Positions 43,915 through 54,217 of a DNA stretch of 64,000 nt are shown one piece after another. Position 1 is the first letter of the stretch. Each line of letters starts with the position of its first letter. The stretch is from contig NZ_LR733413.1 of assembly GCF_902506345.1 (NCBI RefSeq), positions 2,381,893 to 2,445,892 on the forward strand. Reading direction: 5' to 3'. Source of the stretch: Flavobacterium sp. 9R. GTDB lineage: Bacteria; Bacteroidota; Bacteroidia; Flavobacteriales; Flavobacteriaceae. The translations under genes and the position numbers were made by a program. The notes beneath the pieces were generated by a model that saw only the letters and a list, made by a program, of their open reading frames with translations, was not told the origin of the DNA and searched no databases.

Positions 43915-44268
43915 TTACCGATAGTTATTCCTAAACCACACCTTTTGCCATTCTCTTTTCAGAATCAAAAAAGAAACTTGACCTGCTAATTCTACAATAT
44001 CTGAACCATCGAGTTGCTTGATTTCGTTTTCTGGCACATCAATAATATAGAGTAGATTTAAATATTCGGCAAACTTATACTGAATTAGTCGGTATATTTT
44101 TTCTTGCAATTGAATTTTGAGTTCTTCTGGCGCAATACTCATTGGAAAATCTATACCTTCATTGGCCAAATTAAAATCCTTGTTAATTTGCTCCACCAAT
44201 TTCAAATACAAATTTTCAACAGAAGCTTCTGTTAATAGTAAATCAGCATTTTTGGGAGCTATATACAT
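43915..44268 (-). CDS. Conserved hypothetical protein
   Basis: A 117-residue, mostly helical protein (LYLKLVEQINKDFNLANEGIDFP, then KIYRLIQYKFAEYLNLLYIIDVPE, then VSFLILKREWQKVWFR). No signal or catalytic motif. It lies 51 bp downstream of the polyprenyl synthase on the same strand, a pairing I recall from other Bacteroidota. The function is unknown. Confidence 0.7.
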   Translation of the reverse strand: MYIAPKNADLLLTEASVENLYLKLVEQINKDFNLANEGIDFPMSIAPEELKIQLQEKIYRLIQYKFAEYLNLLYIIDVPENEIKQLDGSDIVELAGQVSFLILKREWQKVWFRNNYR

Positions 44269-44319
44269 AGGAGAACTATTTGAAAGAATGCATTTTAAAA
44301 TCGATTTTGATGGTGGTTT

Positions 44320-45294
44320 TTATACTTTTCTTTGCATTAAATTTTCGCCAAAAGATTGCAATAAAGCTTTTTTGTCAGCATCAATATTCATTTTATCCAA
44401 TGTAGCAAATGCATTTTGAGTATACTCTTTTATAGCATCTTGAGTCGCTTGAGACGCGCCACTCTCATTAAAAATCTGCTTCACTTCCTCAATTTTAGCC
44501 TCAACATTATCAGCATATTCAGTAAATAAATACAATAATCGGGCTTGTAAAGTAGCATTCGAAAACTCCATTGCTTTTAGAAACAAAAAGGTTTTTTTGT
44601 TCTCAATAATATCTCCACCTACTTGTTTACCAAAGGTTGCAGGATCTCCAAAAGCGTCTAAATAATCGTCTTGAAGCTGAAATGCAATCCCTAAATTTAA
44701 ACCAAATTCATAGATAAGTTTAGCATTCGTTTTAGACGTTTTTGCAATAATTGCCCCCATCTTCATCGCAGCTGCTACCAAAACGGCGGTTTTGAATTCA
44801 ATCATTTTCAAATACTCAGGAATGGTAACATCGGTTCTTGTTTCGAAATCAACATCCCATTGCTGTCCTTCACAAACTTCGAGAGCCGTTTTGCTGAATA
44901 ATTTGGCCAACTTTCGAAATATTTTCGGTTCGTATTTTTCAAAATATTGGTAAGCTAAAATCAGCATCGCATCACCAGATAAGATTCCAGTATTTGTGTC
45001 CCATTTTTCGTGAACTGTCACATTTCCTCTTCGCAAAGGAGCAGCATCCATAATATCATCATGAACTAGAGAAAAATTATGAAAAACCTCAACTGCCATT
45101 GCAGCCGGAAGCGCTTTTTCATAACTAACATCAAATATTTCAGCACTCATCAAAGTCAAAACAGGTCGCATTCTCTTTCCACCCAATGACAATATGTACT
45201 GAATTGGGTCATAAAGATTACGAGGTTCTTTTAGAATAATTTGATTTTCTAAATAAGCAACAAAAAAGGACTGATACGCGGAAACTGACTGCAT
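44320..45294 (-). CDS. Polyprenyl (isoprenoid) diphosphate synthase
   Basis: 324 residues from the ATG at 45294 (MQSVSAYQSFFVAYLENQ). It has both aspartate-rich motifs: the first is HDDIMDAAPLRRG (D79, D80, D83) and the second is FQLQDDYLDAFGD near residue 211. GGKRMRPVL lies before the first. It makes a long-chain trans-prenyl diphosphate, likely for the menaquinone side chain. Chain length is set by residues before the first motif and cannot be judged safely here. Confidence 0.92.
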   Translation of the reverse strand: MQSVSAYQSFFVAYLENQIILKEPRNLYDPIQYILSLGGKRMRPVLTLMSAEIFDVSYEKALPAAMAVEVFHNFSLVHDDIMDAAPLRRGNVTVHEKWDTNTGILSGDAMLILAYQYFEKYEPKIFRKLAKLFSKTALEVCEGQQWDVDFETRTDVTIPEYLKMIEFKTAVLVAAAMKMGAIIAKTSKTNAKLIYEFGLNLGIAFQLQDDYLDAFGDPATFGKQVGGDIIENKKTFLFLKAMEFSNATLQARLLYLFTEYADNVEAKIEEVKQIFNESGASQATQDAIKEYTQNAFATLDKMNIDADKKALLQSFGENLMQRKV

Positions 45295-45466
45295 GACTGT
45301 ATATATTCGATTAGCAAAGCACCAAAGATACAATTCAGGAACATAATATCACTAGAAAAAATGCTAGTGCTCATTAATTTCATGTGTAACAATTGTTAAA
45401 TTTTGATTACCGAAAACGTTTTAGATTGTTAAAAACGATGGAAACTCGAAATACAATGGAAACTTT

Positions 45467-45497
45467 TTTGGTATCTAAAGTTTCCTTTCTATATTTG
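45467..45497 (+). promoter_or_regulatory. Promoter TTTG-N19-TATATTTG upstream of YceI
   Basis: -33 TTTG (45467-45470), 19 bp, -7 TATATTTG (45490-45497): a perfect Bacteroidota consensus. Transcription should begin about 7 bp later, leaving about 70 nt before the ATG at 45574. Confidence 0.7.
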
Positions 45498-45573
45498 CCT
45501 CGTCAAAATGTTTAATTATTTGTATTAATACTAAAACAACCAAGTTTCCAAAAACAAATTAAACCACACCCTC

Positions 45574-46104
45574 ATGAATCCAAAATGGGCCATCAATTCT
45601 AATCAATCCGACGTATTGATAGAAGCAAGACATTCAGTTATAGCGTATTTGGGTGGCAACACAAACTCCTTCAGCGGCTACGTAGTTATGGACCAAGATA
45701 CTATAGAAGATGCAGCAGTAGAATTCTCATTGGATGTAAATAACAACTACAGCAAAATGGAGCAAATGGATTCTCATGCCAAACTAAGCGACTTTTTTGA
45801 CGTAGAAACGCATCCTACCATCAAATTCAAATCGACTTCTTTTCAGAAAGTAAATAAAAACATCAATTTCATAAAAGGTGATTTGACAATCAAAGATGTC
45901 ACCAAAACACTAGAATTAGACACCGAATTCATTGGAATACATAATTATGATGGCCAACAAAAAGCATCAGTAGAGGTTACTGCCAAAATAAAACGAAGTG
46001 ATTTTGATTTGTGGTACAATAACAATTATCAGCATAGCGGAATTTCTATTGGTCAAGACATTAAATTGGTGGCCAACTTAGAATTTGAAATATTAAAAAA
46101 TTGA
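45574..46104 (+). CDS. YceI family protein, cytoplasmic form
   Basis: A 176-residue YceI-type lipocalin-like barrel: WAINSNQSDVLIEARHSVIAYLGG, FFDVETHPTIKFKSTSF, FIKGDLTIKDVTKTLELD and a final strand IKLVANLEFEI. YceI proteins bind long isoprenoid chains inside a hydrophobic tunnel. Unlike the classic form this one lacks a signal peptide and is probably cytoplasmic. It is close to a polyprenyl synthase gene, which may or may not be meaningful. A strong promoter lies upstream. Confidence 0.88.
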   Translation: MNPKWAINSNQSDVLIEARHSVIAYLGGNTNSFSGYVVMDQDTIEDAAVEFSLDVNNNYSKMEQMDSHAKLSDFFDVETHPTIKFKSTSFQKVNKNINFIKGDLTIKDVTKTLELDTEFIGIHNYDGQQKASVEVTAKIKRSDFDLWYNNNYQHSGISIGQDIKLVANLEFEILKN

Positions 46105-46199
46105 TAATCAGTATTTTAAAAAAGTTTTTAAATTTACTTTTATCTTAACTTATCCAACATACATCACAACAACAAATAGCATAAAAAGTTATAGTACTT

Positions 46200-46799
46200 A
46201 TGAAAGAAAAAATAATGGCTAAAGCAGGTGAACTGTTTTTGAAACTAGGTTTCAAAAGCATCACAATGGATGATATAGCCGGAGAAATGTGTATTTCAAA
46301 AAAAACTATTTATAAATATTTCTGCAACAAAGAAATATTAATCGAAGAAAGTACTGAAGTCATGCACAAAGAAGTGCACCAAAGTATTAACGCCATTGTG
46401 CAACAAAACCATAATGCCATTCAGGAAAATTTTGAAATCCGAAAAATGTTCAAAGAGATGTTCAATGCTGGTGATACCTCTCCAATGTATCAATTAAAAA
46501 AACATTACCCAGAAATCTACAACAAACTCGTTGATAGAGAAGTCAATGAGTGCAATACCGTTTTTAAACAAAACATCGAAAAAGGAATTAGAGAGGGATT
46601 GTACCGTTCGGATATACCGGTAGAAACCTATGTGAAGTTCTATTATACATTGGTGTTTGAAATCAACGGGAATACAATTTCCGAAAAAGAAGCCCAACAA
46701 CTAGAATTAGAAGCACTTGAATACCACATTAGAGCCATGGCGACTTTAGCTGGAATTATTGAACTAGAAAAACAATTGGAAAATCACTCCATCATATAA
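46200..46799 (+). CDS. TetR/AcrR family regulator
   Basis: A 199-residue TetR protein. The N-terminal helix-turn-helix (KIMAKAGELFLKLGFKSITMDDIAGEMCISKKTIYKYFCNKE) is typical; the rest is an all-helical ligand domain. It ends 36 bp before the TolC gene and is co-oriented with the efflux genes, so it most likely controls that operon and its own expression. The ligand is unknown. Confidence 0.92.
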   Translation: MKEKIMAKAGELFLKLGFKSITMDDIAGEMCISKKTIYKYFCNKEILIEESTEVMHKEVHQSINAIVQQNHNAIQENFEIRKMFKEMFNAGDTSPMYQLKKHYPEIYNKLVDREVNECNTVFKQNIEKGIREGLYRSDIPVETYVKFYYTLVFEINGNTISEKEAQQLELEALEYHIRAMATLAGIIELEKQLENHSII

Positions 46800-46835
46800 T
46801 CATTAATCAATTACGTATCAAACAAATTTTAACCT

Positions 46836-48179
46836 ATGAAATACCAACTTTCAATACTCACAGTCTTTTTACTTGTGATTAATCTTCAAGCACAAGAAGT
46901 AAAGAAGCTTACTTTACAAGATGCATTGGTTTATGCTTTAGAAAATAAAGCAGATGCAAAAAAAGCCAAATTAAAAGTCGAAAATAGTGAATACCAAATT
47001 CAAGAGGTTCGTTCAAGAGCACTACCTCAAATTTCGGCAAATGGTAGCTTAACTTACAATCCTATTTTACAAACAAACGTAATCGACGGAGGTTCTTTTG
47101 GCCAACCAGGAACAACAATTCAAGCGGTTTTTGGTCAAAAATGGAATTCTGTAGGAACACTTTCTTTGACTCAAGCATTATTTGATCAATCTGTTTTTAC
47201 AGGTTTGAAAGCTGCAAAATCTACAAGAGAATTTTATCAAATTAATGAGCAACTCACCGAAGAACAAGTAATTGAGGCTGTAGCAAATAATTACTACCAA
47301 ATCTATGTGTTACGCCAAAAACTAACACTCTTGGAAAACACTTTCAAAACAACTGAAAAAGCACGTGATATCGTAAAAGGACAGTTCGAAAATGGTTTGG
47401 CTAAAAAAATCGACTTGGATAGAATGAATGTGAGAATTACCAATGTAACCACGCAGAAACAACAAATTGAGAATTTAATGCAGTTACAAGAAAACACCCT
47501 TAAGTTTTTCATTGGAATGCCTATTGCTACAAAGTTAGAATTCCCAAACAATGATTTCAAAATAAGACCAGTTGACTTGAGTGCCGCTCCAAATCCAGAT
47601 AGTAGAACAGAAATTGTATTACTAAAAAAACAAGAAGAATTACTTAACTATCAAAAGAAAGCTGCATTAGCAGGATATTATCCAACACTTTCGTTAGCTG
47701 CAAATTACAATTATATAGGTCAAGGTCCTGAAATGCCTTGGTTTAAAAAGCCAACAGACGGAGTATATTGGTCCGATTTCTCATCAGTAACACTAAACTT
47801 AAGAATACCCATTTTTACAGGTTTTGGAACCAAAGCAAAAGTGAGTCAAGCAGATGTTGAGCTGAGAACCATTCGAGAAGACATCAAAGACACTCAATTG
47901 GCAATGGATTTAGATTATAAAAATGCTAATACTCAAATTGTAAACAGCACTATCACTATAACCAACCAAAAAGAAAACATGCGTCTCGCAGAAGAAATCC
48001 TAAAAAATACCAATAATAACTATTTACAAGGATTGGCTTCATTAACAGATTTATTAGATGCTGAAAATGCCGCAACAGAAGCCCAGAACAATTACACATC
48101 AGCAATACTAGATTATATTCTAGCAGAAATAAAACTTATAAAATCAAAAGGAGAACTAAAATCACTATTAAATAACTAA
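46836..48179 (+). CDS. TolC family outer-membrane efflux protein
   Basis: A 447-residue protein with a signal peptide (MKYQLSILTVFLLVINLQAQ) and the two TolC-type repeats: long helices with LTLQDALVYALENKADAKKAK and the second half ending in LTDLLDAENAATEAQNNYTSAILDYILAEIKL. It forms the trimeric outer-membrane duct of the pump. The adaptor begins 3 bp later. Confidence 0.93.
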   Translation: MKYQLSILTVFLLVINLQAQEVKKLTLQDALVYALENKADAKKAKLKVENSEYQIQEVRSRALPQISANGSLTYNPILQTNVIDGGSFGQPGTTIQAVFGQKWNSVGTLSLTQALFDQSVFTGLKAAKSTREFYQINEQLTEEQVIEAVANNYYQIYVLRQKLTLLENTFKTTEKARDIVKGQFENGLAKKIDLDRMNVRITNVTTQKQQIENLMQLQENTLKFFIGMPIATKLEFPNNDFKIRPVDLSAAPNPDSRTEIVLLKKQEELLNYQKKAALAGYYPTLSLAANYNYIGQGPEMPWFKKPTDGVYWSDFSSVTLNLRIPIFTGFGTKAKVSQADVELRTIREDIKDTQLAMDLDYKNANTQIVNSTITITNQKENMRLAEEILKNTNNNYLQGLASLTDLLDAENAATEAQNNYTSAILDYILAEIKLIKSKGELKSLLNN

Positions 48180-48182
48180 ATC

Positions 48183-49250
48183 ATGAAAAAGAATAGTATT
48201 ACCATCATAATAATCGTAGGAGCGCTAGCCTTAATTGGTTTTATCTTATCAAAAAATAAAAAAGAAAACGAAGCAAAAATTGCAATTGTTGCAGAAAAAA
48301 ACGCCAGTGTTTCTGTAAAAGTAGCCCCAGTAAAAACAGAAGAAGTATCACTAGACTTTGTTGCTAATGGTAACTTTGAGCCTACACAAGAGTTAACTTT
48401 TTCTGCAGAACGTTCTGGAAAAATAACTAGCGTACTTGCCAAAGAAGGAGACCGAGTAAGTGTTGGACAAACCTTAGCAATAATGCGTGGTGATGCTATT
48501 AATGTAAACGCACAAGCTGCAGAGGCTGCATATATAAATGCCAAATCAGACTATAACCGATTTGAAAATGCATTCAAAACTGGTGGGGTAACCAAACAAC
48601 AATTGGATCAAGCAAAACTAGGATTAACTAATGCTGAGGCCAATTACAAACAAGCAAAAATAACTGTTGGAGATACTCGTATAAAAGCACCAATAAATGG
48701 TATTATCAATAAAAAGTACATTGAACCAGGATCAATCTTATCTGCAATGCCAGCAACGGCTTTATTCGATATCGTGAATGTAAGCAAACTAAAACTTAAG
48801 GTTACAGTTAGTGAAGCTCAAGTAGCAAGTTTAAAAACCGGAAACACTATCAGCGTAAAAACAAGTGTTTATCCTGACAAAGAATTTAGCGGTCGTATTA
48901 CTTTTATTGCAGCTAAAGCAGATAGCAATTTGAACTTCCCTATTGAAATAGAAATTTCAAACAATGCTAATAATGATATTAAAGCTGGGATGTACGGAAC
49001 TGCAATTTTCAAATCAGCTCAACAAAAACAAACCATGACAATTGTACCTAGAGCTGCATTCGTAGGAAGTGTTAGCAGTAACCAAGTATTTGTTGTTGAA
49101 AACGGTTTTGCAAAACTAAAAAATGTAACTGCTGGACGCATACTAGGTGACAAAGTTGAGATTTTAAACGGATTAACAACTGGTGAAACCGTAATCGTTA
49201 CTGGGCAAATCAACTTGCAAGACGGAAATACGGTAGAAATAATAAAATAA
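48183..49250 (+). CDS. RND efflux periplasmic adaptor (membrane fusion protein)
   Basis: A 355-residue protein with an N-terminal membrane anchor (SITIIIIVGALALIGFIL). The lipoyl-like half-motif is GKITSVLAKEGDRVSVGQTLAIM, then a helical hairpin (AAEAAYINAKSDYNRFENAF and GLTNAEANYKQAK), the second half-motif TRIKAPINGIINKKYIEPG, and beta-barrel and proximal domains. It bridges the pump and the TolC-like duct. Confidence 0.93.
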   Translation: MKKNSITIIIIVGALALIGFILSKNKKENEAKIAIVAEKNASVSVKVAPVKTEEVSLDFVANGNFEPTQELTFSAERSGKITSVLAKEGDRVSVGQTLAIMRGDAINVNAQAAEAAYINAKSDYNRFENAFKTGGVTKQQLDQAKLGLTNAEANYKQAKITVGDTRIKAPINGIINKKYIEPGSILSAMPATALFDIVNVSKLKLKVTVSEAQVASLKTGNTISVKTSVYPDKEFSGRITFIAAKADSNLNFPIEIEISNNANNDIKAGMYGTAIFKSAQQKQTMTIVPRAAFVGSVSSNQVFVVENGFAKLKNVTAGRILGDKVEILNGLTTGETVIVTGQINLQDGNTVEIIK

Positions 49251-49277
49251 TTGATTGTAACGAGCACCTAGACAACT

Positions 49278-52200
49278 ATGAAATTAGCAGAAATATCCAT
49301 AAAACGTCCCTCATTAGTGATTGTATTGTTTACAATCCTATTATTAGGGGGAATCTTCAGTTACAGCCAATTGGGCTATGAATTAATCCCAAAATTTGAA
49401 ACCAACGTAATCACAGTTTCGACTGTATATCCAGGAGCTTCTCCTAGCGAAATTGAAAATACGGTAACAAAGAAAATCGAAGACGCAATTGCTTCGCTAG
49501 AGAACATCAAAAAGATTGACTCAAAATCCTACGAAAGTCTTTCTATCGTATCCATTACACTTACATCAAATGCGGATGTGGACATCTCTATGAATGATGC
49601 CCAACGAAAAATCAATGCGATTTTGAGTGATTTACCAGATGACGCAGACCCACCATCATTGACCAAATTCTCACTTAGTGACTTACCAATTATGACTATT
49701 GGTGCTAATGGAAAAATGGATGAGGCGGCATTTTACGACCTGATAGATAAAAAAATTGCACCAGTATTATCTCGTGTTCAAGGTGTAGCACAAGTAAACA
49801 TCATTGGAGGCCAAGAACGTGAAATACAAGTAAATCTTGATGCTACTAAAATTCAAGGTTACGGACTCTCTGTTCCTCAAATTCAACAAGCAATTTTGAG
49901 CTCAAACCTAGATTTCCCTACAGGAAACATACAAACTAGAGAGCAAAAAATTCTAATCCGTTTAGCGGGTAAATACAAAAATGTCGATGAACTTAGAAAC
50001 CTTGTGGTTGCTTCACAAAACGGAATTCAAATTCGTTTAAATGATATTGCTGATGTTCAAGACACACAAAAAATAGCCGAGAAAATTGCTCGTGTAAATC
50101 AAAAAAGTGCAATTGTACTTCAAATTGTAAAACAATCAGATGCTAACGCAGTTGCTGTTAGTGAGCTTTTAATAAAAACTATTGCTAAATTAGAAAAAGA
50201 CTATGCAGGTAATGAGCTGAAATTAGAAGTAGCAAAAGACAGTACTGTATTTACGCTAGAAGCTGCAGACTCTGTAGTACACGATTTATTAATAGCTGTA
50301 ATATTAGTAGCTTTAGTAATGTTGTTTTTCTTGCACAGTGTTCGAAACTCATTGATTGTAATGGTTTCGATTCCAGCTTCTTTAATTGCAACATTTATTG
50401 GAATCTTCTTATTGGGCTATACCTTAAACTTAATGAGTTTGTTAGGATTATCGTTAGTAGTCGGAATCCTTGTGGATGATGCTATTGTGGTCCTCGAGAA
50501 CATTTACAGGCATATGGAAATGGGTAAGAATAAAGTACGTGCAGCCTACGATGGTACAGCCGAAATTGGTGGCACTGTAACTTCTATTACCTTAGTAATT
50601 GTGGTTGTGTTTTTACCAATCGCTATGAGTACAGGTTTGGTATCCAATATCATTACACAATTTTGTATGACAGTAGTAATTTCAACATTACTTTCATTGT
50701 TGGCCTCTTTTACTATTATTCCTTGGTTATCCTCTCGTTTTGGAAAACTAGAACACATTGAAGGAAAAAATGCATTTGGAAGAATCATTCTTGGTTTTGA
50801 AAATATGTTAACTCGTTTTACAAATTGGGTAACTGTAATTTTAGAATGGTGTTTAAATCATTACATAAAAACTATTGGGATTGTACTCGTTTTGTTCTTT
50901 TCATCAATTGCCTTATTACCACTTGGATTTATTGGTGGTGAATTCTTTGCTTCTTCAGATAGTGGCGAGTTTTTAGTTCAAATTGAGATGCCAAAAGATG
51001 CTTCTTTAGAACAAACTAATTTTATGACTCAAAAAGCAGAAGCTTATTTGAAGAAAGAGCCTTATGTTTTTAGCCAAATTACCACAGTAGGACAAACTAG
51101 TGAAGGAATGGGTGCTGCACAATCAACAGCATACAAAGCTGAAATCAACGTAAAAATGATTGAACAAAAAGATCGTACAGATGATGCTACAGTATATGCT
51201 GCAAAAATTAAAAGAAAGCTTGAAAAAGTATTGGTTGGATCAAAAGTAAAAACCGTTCCTGTTGGTATTTTAGGTACAGCCGAAGATGCAAAATTGGGAT
51301 TGATTGTTACTGGACCAAATGTAGAAAGTGCAATGAAATTTGCCAAATTAGCTGAGGCCGAATTACGTAAAATACCAGGTACAACAGAAATTAAATTAAC
51401 CGTTGAAGACGGAAACCCTGAAATTAACGTTAAGGTGGATCGCGATAAAATGGCTGCACTTGGACTTACACTTCAAACGGTGGGTATGACAATGCAAACT
51501 GCCTATAGCGGTAATACTGATGGTAAATTTAGAGCTGGTGAATACGAATATGACATCAACATCAAGTACAATGCTTTTGATAGAAAAAATAGTACCGATG
51601 TTAGTAATTTGATATTTGTAAACAATGCTGGACAACAAATAAAGCTGTCTCAATTTGCTACAATTACTGAAGGTTCTGGACCAAGTAAATTAGAAAGACG
51701 TGACAAAACTGCATCTGTAACGGTACAAGGGCAAAATGTTGGTGTACCAGCAGGAACCATTGTTAATCAATGGCAAGCAAGATTAGACAAATTGCCTAAA
51801 CCAACTGGTGTAGACTATATTTGGGGCGGAGACCAAGAAAACCAAAGCGAAGGTTTTGGTACTTTGGGAATAGCGCTTTTAGCAGCAATTATTCTTGTTT
51901 ATCTTGTAATGGTTGGTCTATATGACAGCTTTGTTCACCCATTTGTCGTTCTTTTCGCCATTCCATTATCATTCATTGGTGCATTACTTGCATTGGCACT
52001 TACCAATAACTCGCTAAATATATTTACCATTTTAGGTATTATTATGCTTATTGGTCTGGTTTGTAAAAATGCCATTATGCTTGTAGACTACACCAATCAA
52101 AGAAGAGCCGCTGGAGAAACCATTCGTAAAGCTTTAATCCAAGCGAATCACGCTCGTTTGCGTCCGATTTTGATGACGACTATTGCGATGGTATTCGGTA

Positions 52201-52451
52201 TGTTCCCAATTGCATTGGCTTCTGGTGCAGGTGCTGAATGGAAAAATGGCTTGGCTTGGGTAATTATTGGTGGATTGATTTCGTCATTGTTCCTAACCTT
52301 AATTATTGTTCCTGTAATCTATGAGATTATGGAAAAAATCATTGCCAAATTCTCTAAAGGAGAAAAAATGGATTATGAAGCTGAAATGATTGCAGATTAT
52401 GACCATAAAGAATTAAGTGAAGATGGATTTAATCCAAAGCATACCCTTTAA
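49278..52451 (+). CDS. RND family efflux pump (HAE1 type)
   Basis: A 1057-residue permease with the AcrB layout: SIKRPSLVIVLFTILLLGGIFSY at the start, two large periplasmic loops (YPGASPSEIENTVTKKIEDAI), and helix 4 with the proton-relay pair in VVGILVDDAIVVLENI. The second half repeats this, with LIGLVCKNAIMLVDYTNQ and TIAMVFGMFPIALASGAGAEW. Together with the upstream TolC and adaptor it exports drugs or other amphiphiles, driven by protons. The substrate is unknown. Confidence 0.95.
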   Translation: MKLAEISIKRPSLVIVLFTILLLGGIFSYSQLGYELIPKFETNVITVSTVYPGASPSEIENTVTKKIEDAIASLENIKKIDSKSYESLSIVSITLTSNADVDISMNDAQRKINAILSDLPDDADPPSLTKFSLSDLPIMTIGANGKMDEAAFYDLIDKKIAPVLSRVQGVAQVNIIGGQEREIQVNLDATKIQGYGLSVPQIQQAILSSNLDFPTGNIQTREQKILIRLAGKYKNVDELRNLVVASQNGIQIRLNDIADVQDTQKIAEKIARVNQKSAIVLQIVKQSDANAVAVSELLIKTIAKLEKDYAGNELKLEVAKDSTVFTLEAADSVVHDLLIAVILVALVMLFFLHSVRNSLIVMVSIPASLIATFIGIFLLGYTLNLMSLLGLSLVVGILVDDAIVVLENIYRHMEMGKNKVRAAYDGTAEIGGTVTSITLVIVVVFLPIAMSTGLVSNIITQFCMTVVISTLLSLLASFTIIPWLSSRFGKLEHIEGKNAFGRIILGFENMLTRFTNWVTVILEWCLNHYIKTIGIVLVLFFSSIALLPLGFIGGEFFASSDSGEFLVQIEMPKDASLEQTNFMTQKAEAYLKKEPYVFSQITTVGQTSEGMGAAQSTAYKAEINVKMIEQKDRTDDATVYAAKIKRKLEKVLVGSKVKTVPVGILGTAEDAKLGLIVTGPNVESAMKFAKLAEAELRKIPGTTEIKLTVEDGNPEINVKVDRDKMAALGLTLQTVGMTMQTAYSGNTDGKFRAGEYEYDINIKYNAFDRKNSTDVSNLIFVNNAGQQIKLSQFATITEGSGPSKLERRDKTASVTVQGQNVGVPAGTIVNQWQARLDKLPKPTGVDYIWGGDQENQSEGFGTLGIALLAAIILVYLVMVGLYDSFVHPFVVLFAIPLSFIGALLALALTNNSLNIFTILGIIMLIGLVCKNAIMLVDYTNQRRAAGETIRKALIQANHARLRPILMTTIAMVFGMFPIALASGAGAEWKNGLAWVIIGGLISSLFLTLIIVPVIYEIMEKIIAKFSKGEKMDYEAEMIADYDHKELSEDGFNPKHTL

Positions 52452-52476
52452 TTTTTGAATATTTGTTTTGTTTAAC

Positions 52477-52513
52477 AAAAAGGCCGTCTAATTTGATTTA
52501 GACGGCCTTTTTA
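52477..52513. terminator. Bidirectional terminator after the RND operon
   Basis: The stem aaaaaggccgtctaa pairs with ttagacggcctttt around a 6-base loop, with A and T runs on both sides, between the convergent pump and MORN-like genes. Confidence 0.92.
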
Positions 52514-52532
52514 ATAAAATAAAAAAAAGAAA

Positions 52533-52880
52533 TTAATTTTTTACTGCAATAGCTTCTTGTTTCCAATTTTTAACCATTGCGATAGCATTATTAGAATAAT
52601 CAACTTCGCTTAAATTTACATCTTTCCAAAAGAACCATTTACCAACTTTGGCACCTTCTTTATAAAATCCAGAGGCGTTTTTGGTTCCATCTTCATTGTA
52701 TGCTACCCAGTATCCTTCTAGTTTACCGTTTTCAAAATAACCTTCTTGTTGTACTTGTCCGTTATCATAGAAATAGGTAGCTTTTACTTTTTTTCCAAAA
52801 GGTTCTAAAACAGGTTTAGAATCTTGCGCATATATCATTCCTGAGAACACCAATGCTACTGCTATTAAATATCTTTTCAT
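52533..52880 (-). CDS. Small secreted MORN-like (YwqK) repeat protein
   Basis: 115 residues from the ATG at 52880, which opens the signal peptide MKRYLIAVALVFSGMIYAQ. Two or three MORN-like units follow: ATYFYDNGQVQQEGYFENGK, LEGYWVAYNEDGTKNASGFYKEG and AKVGKWFFWKDV. Such units occur in toxin-antitoxin and phospholipid-linked proteins, but the repeat gives no function. It stands between two terminators. Confidence 0.8.
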   Translation of the reverse strand: MKRYLIAVALVFSGMIYAQDSKPVLEPFGKKVKATYFYDNGQVQQEGYFENGKLEGYWVAYNEDGTKNASGFYKEGAKVGKWFFWKDVNLSEVDYSNNAIAMVKNWKQEAIAVKN

Positions 52881-53011
52881 ATCGTTAGTTTTTAATGATT
52901 TATATCTTACTCTTATCAAAATTAGAGAATACTTTACATTAAAAAAACTTTTTGGTAACAATTTAGTAACATTGAGTGAAAACTTAACATTGGAAAAATT
53001 TGGGAACAAAA

Positions 53012-53036
53012 AAAATCAGCTGTAAACAGCTGATTT
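53012..53036 (-). terminator. Terminator of the TlpA-like gene
   Basis: The stem aaatcagctgt/acagctgattt, followed by TTTTTTTT on the minus strand, 25 bp after the stop. Confidence 0.85.
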
Positions 53037-53060
53037 ATAAATGATTATTACAAAAAATGA

Positions 53061-54065
53061 CTAATTAAGCAAAGAATCTAATAATGTAGGTAATTCTGCA
53101 GAAGATGGTCTTGGTGCATCCGCTTTTACAATATTTCCTTTAGGGTCTACTAATATAAACCTTGGAATTCCAGTAATCTTATACTCCTGTACAAACTTAG
53201 AATTCCAATCATTATCAGCAAAAACCTGAACACCACCCAATTCTTTTTCTTTCACCATAGTTCTCCATTTTTCAACATCTTTAACTTTATCAATAGACAT
53301 ACTCAAGAATACGATATTTTTACCGTGATATTTTTCTTCAGTTTTTTTCAAAAATGGAATTTCCTGACGACAAGGTCCACACCAAGTAGCCCAAACATCA
53401 ATGTAAACGTACTTTCCTCTAAAATCCTCTAACTTCGTTTTTCCACCTTTATAATTGTCATATTCAAAAGTTGGTGAAACACTACCATTCATTTTATTAC
53501 TCTCCACTATTTGTTGATGGTATTGTTTTAAAGAAGCCAAATTCATTTCGATACTTTGTTTTTGTAGCGCAACAAATTCTGCATCTAATTTTTTACCTTC
53601 CAAACTAGCAATATCAGCTGCTTTTTTCTCCTCGATACGCTTTGCAAAGTCTACTTCGCTGGCTGCCAAAAGAGAATTGTAATCAAATTTAGATTCTGAA
53701 ACAGCATTTTGAGCCAAGAAATTATTCTCTACTGCTCCCACTCCTGTGTAAACAATTGATTCATCAAATTGTTTGGCATCCATTTTTAATTTCAAATTGA
53801 AATTATTCTTCAAATACAATTGTGTGTATTCTTTACCATCATACAACATATAGAAACCTTTTTCAACAGCTGCAGTTCCTTTAAAAAGGCCTTTCTTGTC
53901 AACGCCAATTTTCAAAAGTTCTTTCCCATTGGTTCTATTTAAAATTCGAATGGTATCACTATTTCGATTAGCAATTTCGGCTTGAAGGGTAAAAGCTTCT
54001 TTTTTTTGTGCCTGACTTCCTTGTATTCCCAAAGCCAAAAGAGCCACAATACATAGTTTTTTCAT
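53061..54065 (-). CDS. TlpA-like thioredoxin with DUF4369 domain
   Basis: 334 residues from the ATG at 54065 (signal MKKLCIVALLALGIQGSQAQ). Residues about 22-110 look like DUF4369, followed by a helical linker and then a thioredoxin domain with WCGPC (C229, C232) in DVWATWCGPCRQEIPF and the cis-Pro segment KITGIPRFILVD. It is a periplasmic thiol-disulphide protein, as used in Bacteroidota for cytochrome maturation or oxidative folding. Confidence 0.9.
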   Translation of the reverse strand: MKKLCIVALLALGIQGSQAQKKEAFTLQAEIANRNSDTIRILNRTNGKELLKIGVDKKGLFKGTAAVEKGFYMLYDGKEYTQLYLKNNFNLKLKMDAKQFDESIVYTGVGAVENNFLAQNAVSESKFDYNSLLAASEVDFAKRIEEKKAADIASLEGKKLDAEFVALQKQSIEMNLASLKQYHQQIVESNKMNGSVSPTFEYDNYKGGKTKLEDFRGKYVYIDVWATWCGPCRQEIPFLKKTEEKYHGKNIVFLSMSIDKVKDVEKWRTMVKEKELGGVQVFADNDWNSKFVQEYKITGIPRFILVDPKGNIVKADAPRPSSAELPTLLDSLLN

Positions 54066-54217
54066 AAAGTTATTTTTTGTGTTAATGCTCATCAAACATA
54101 GGAGTAAAAATCAAGTAAAATAAAAAATTAACATATTTTTAAAAATGAAAAGGATGTTGCAAACTTTTAGCGTTAATTTAATTTTTGTGTTTACTTTTGC
54201 AGTCTAAAATTTGGAAC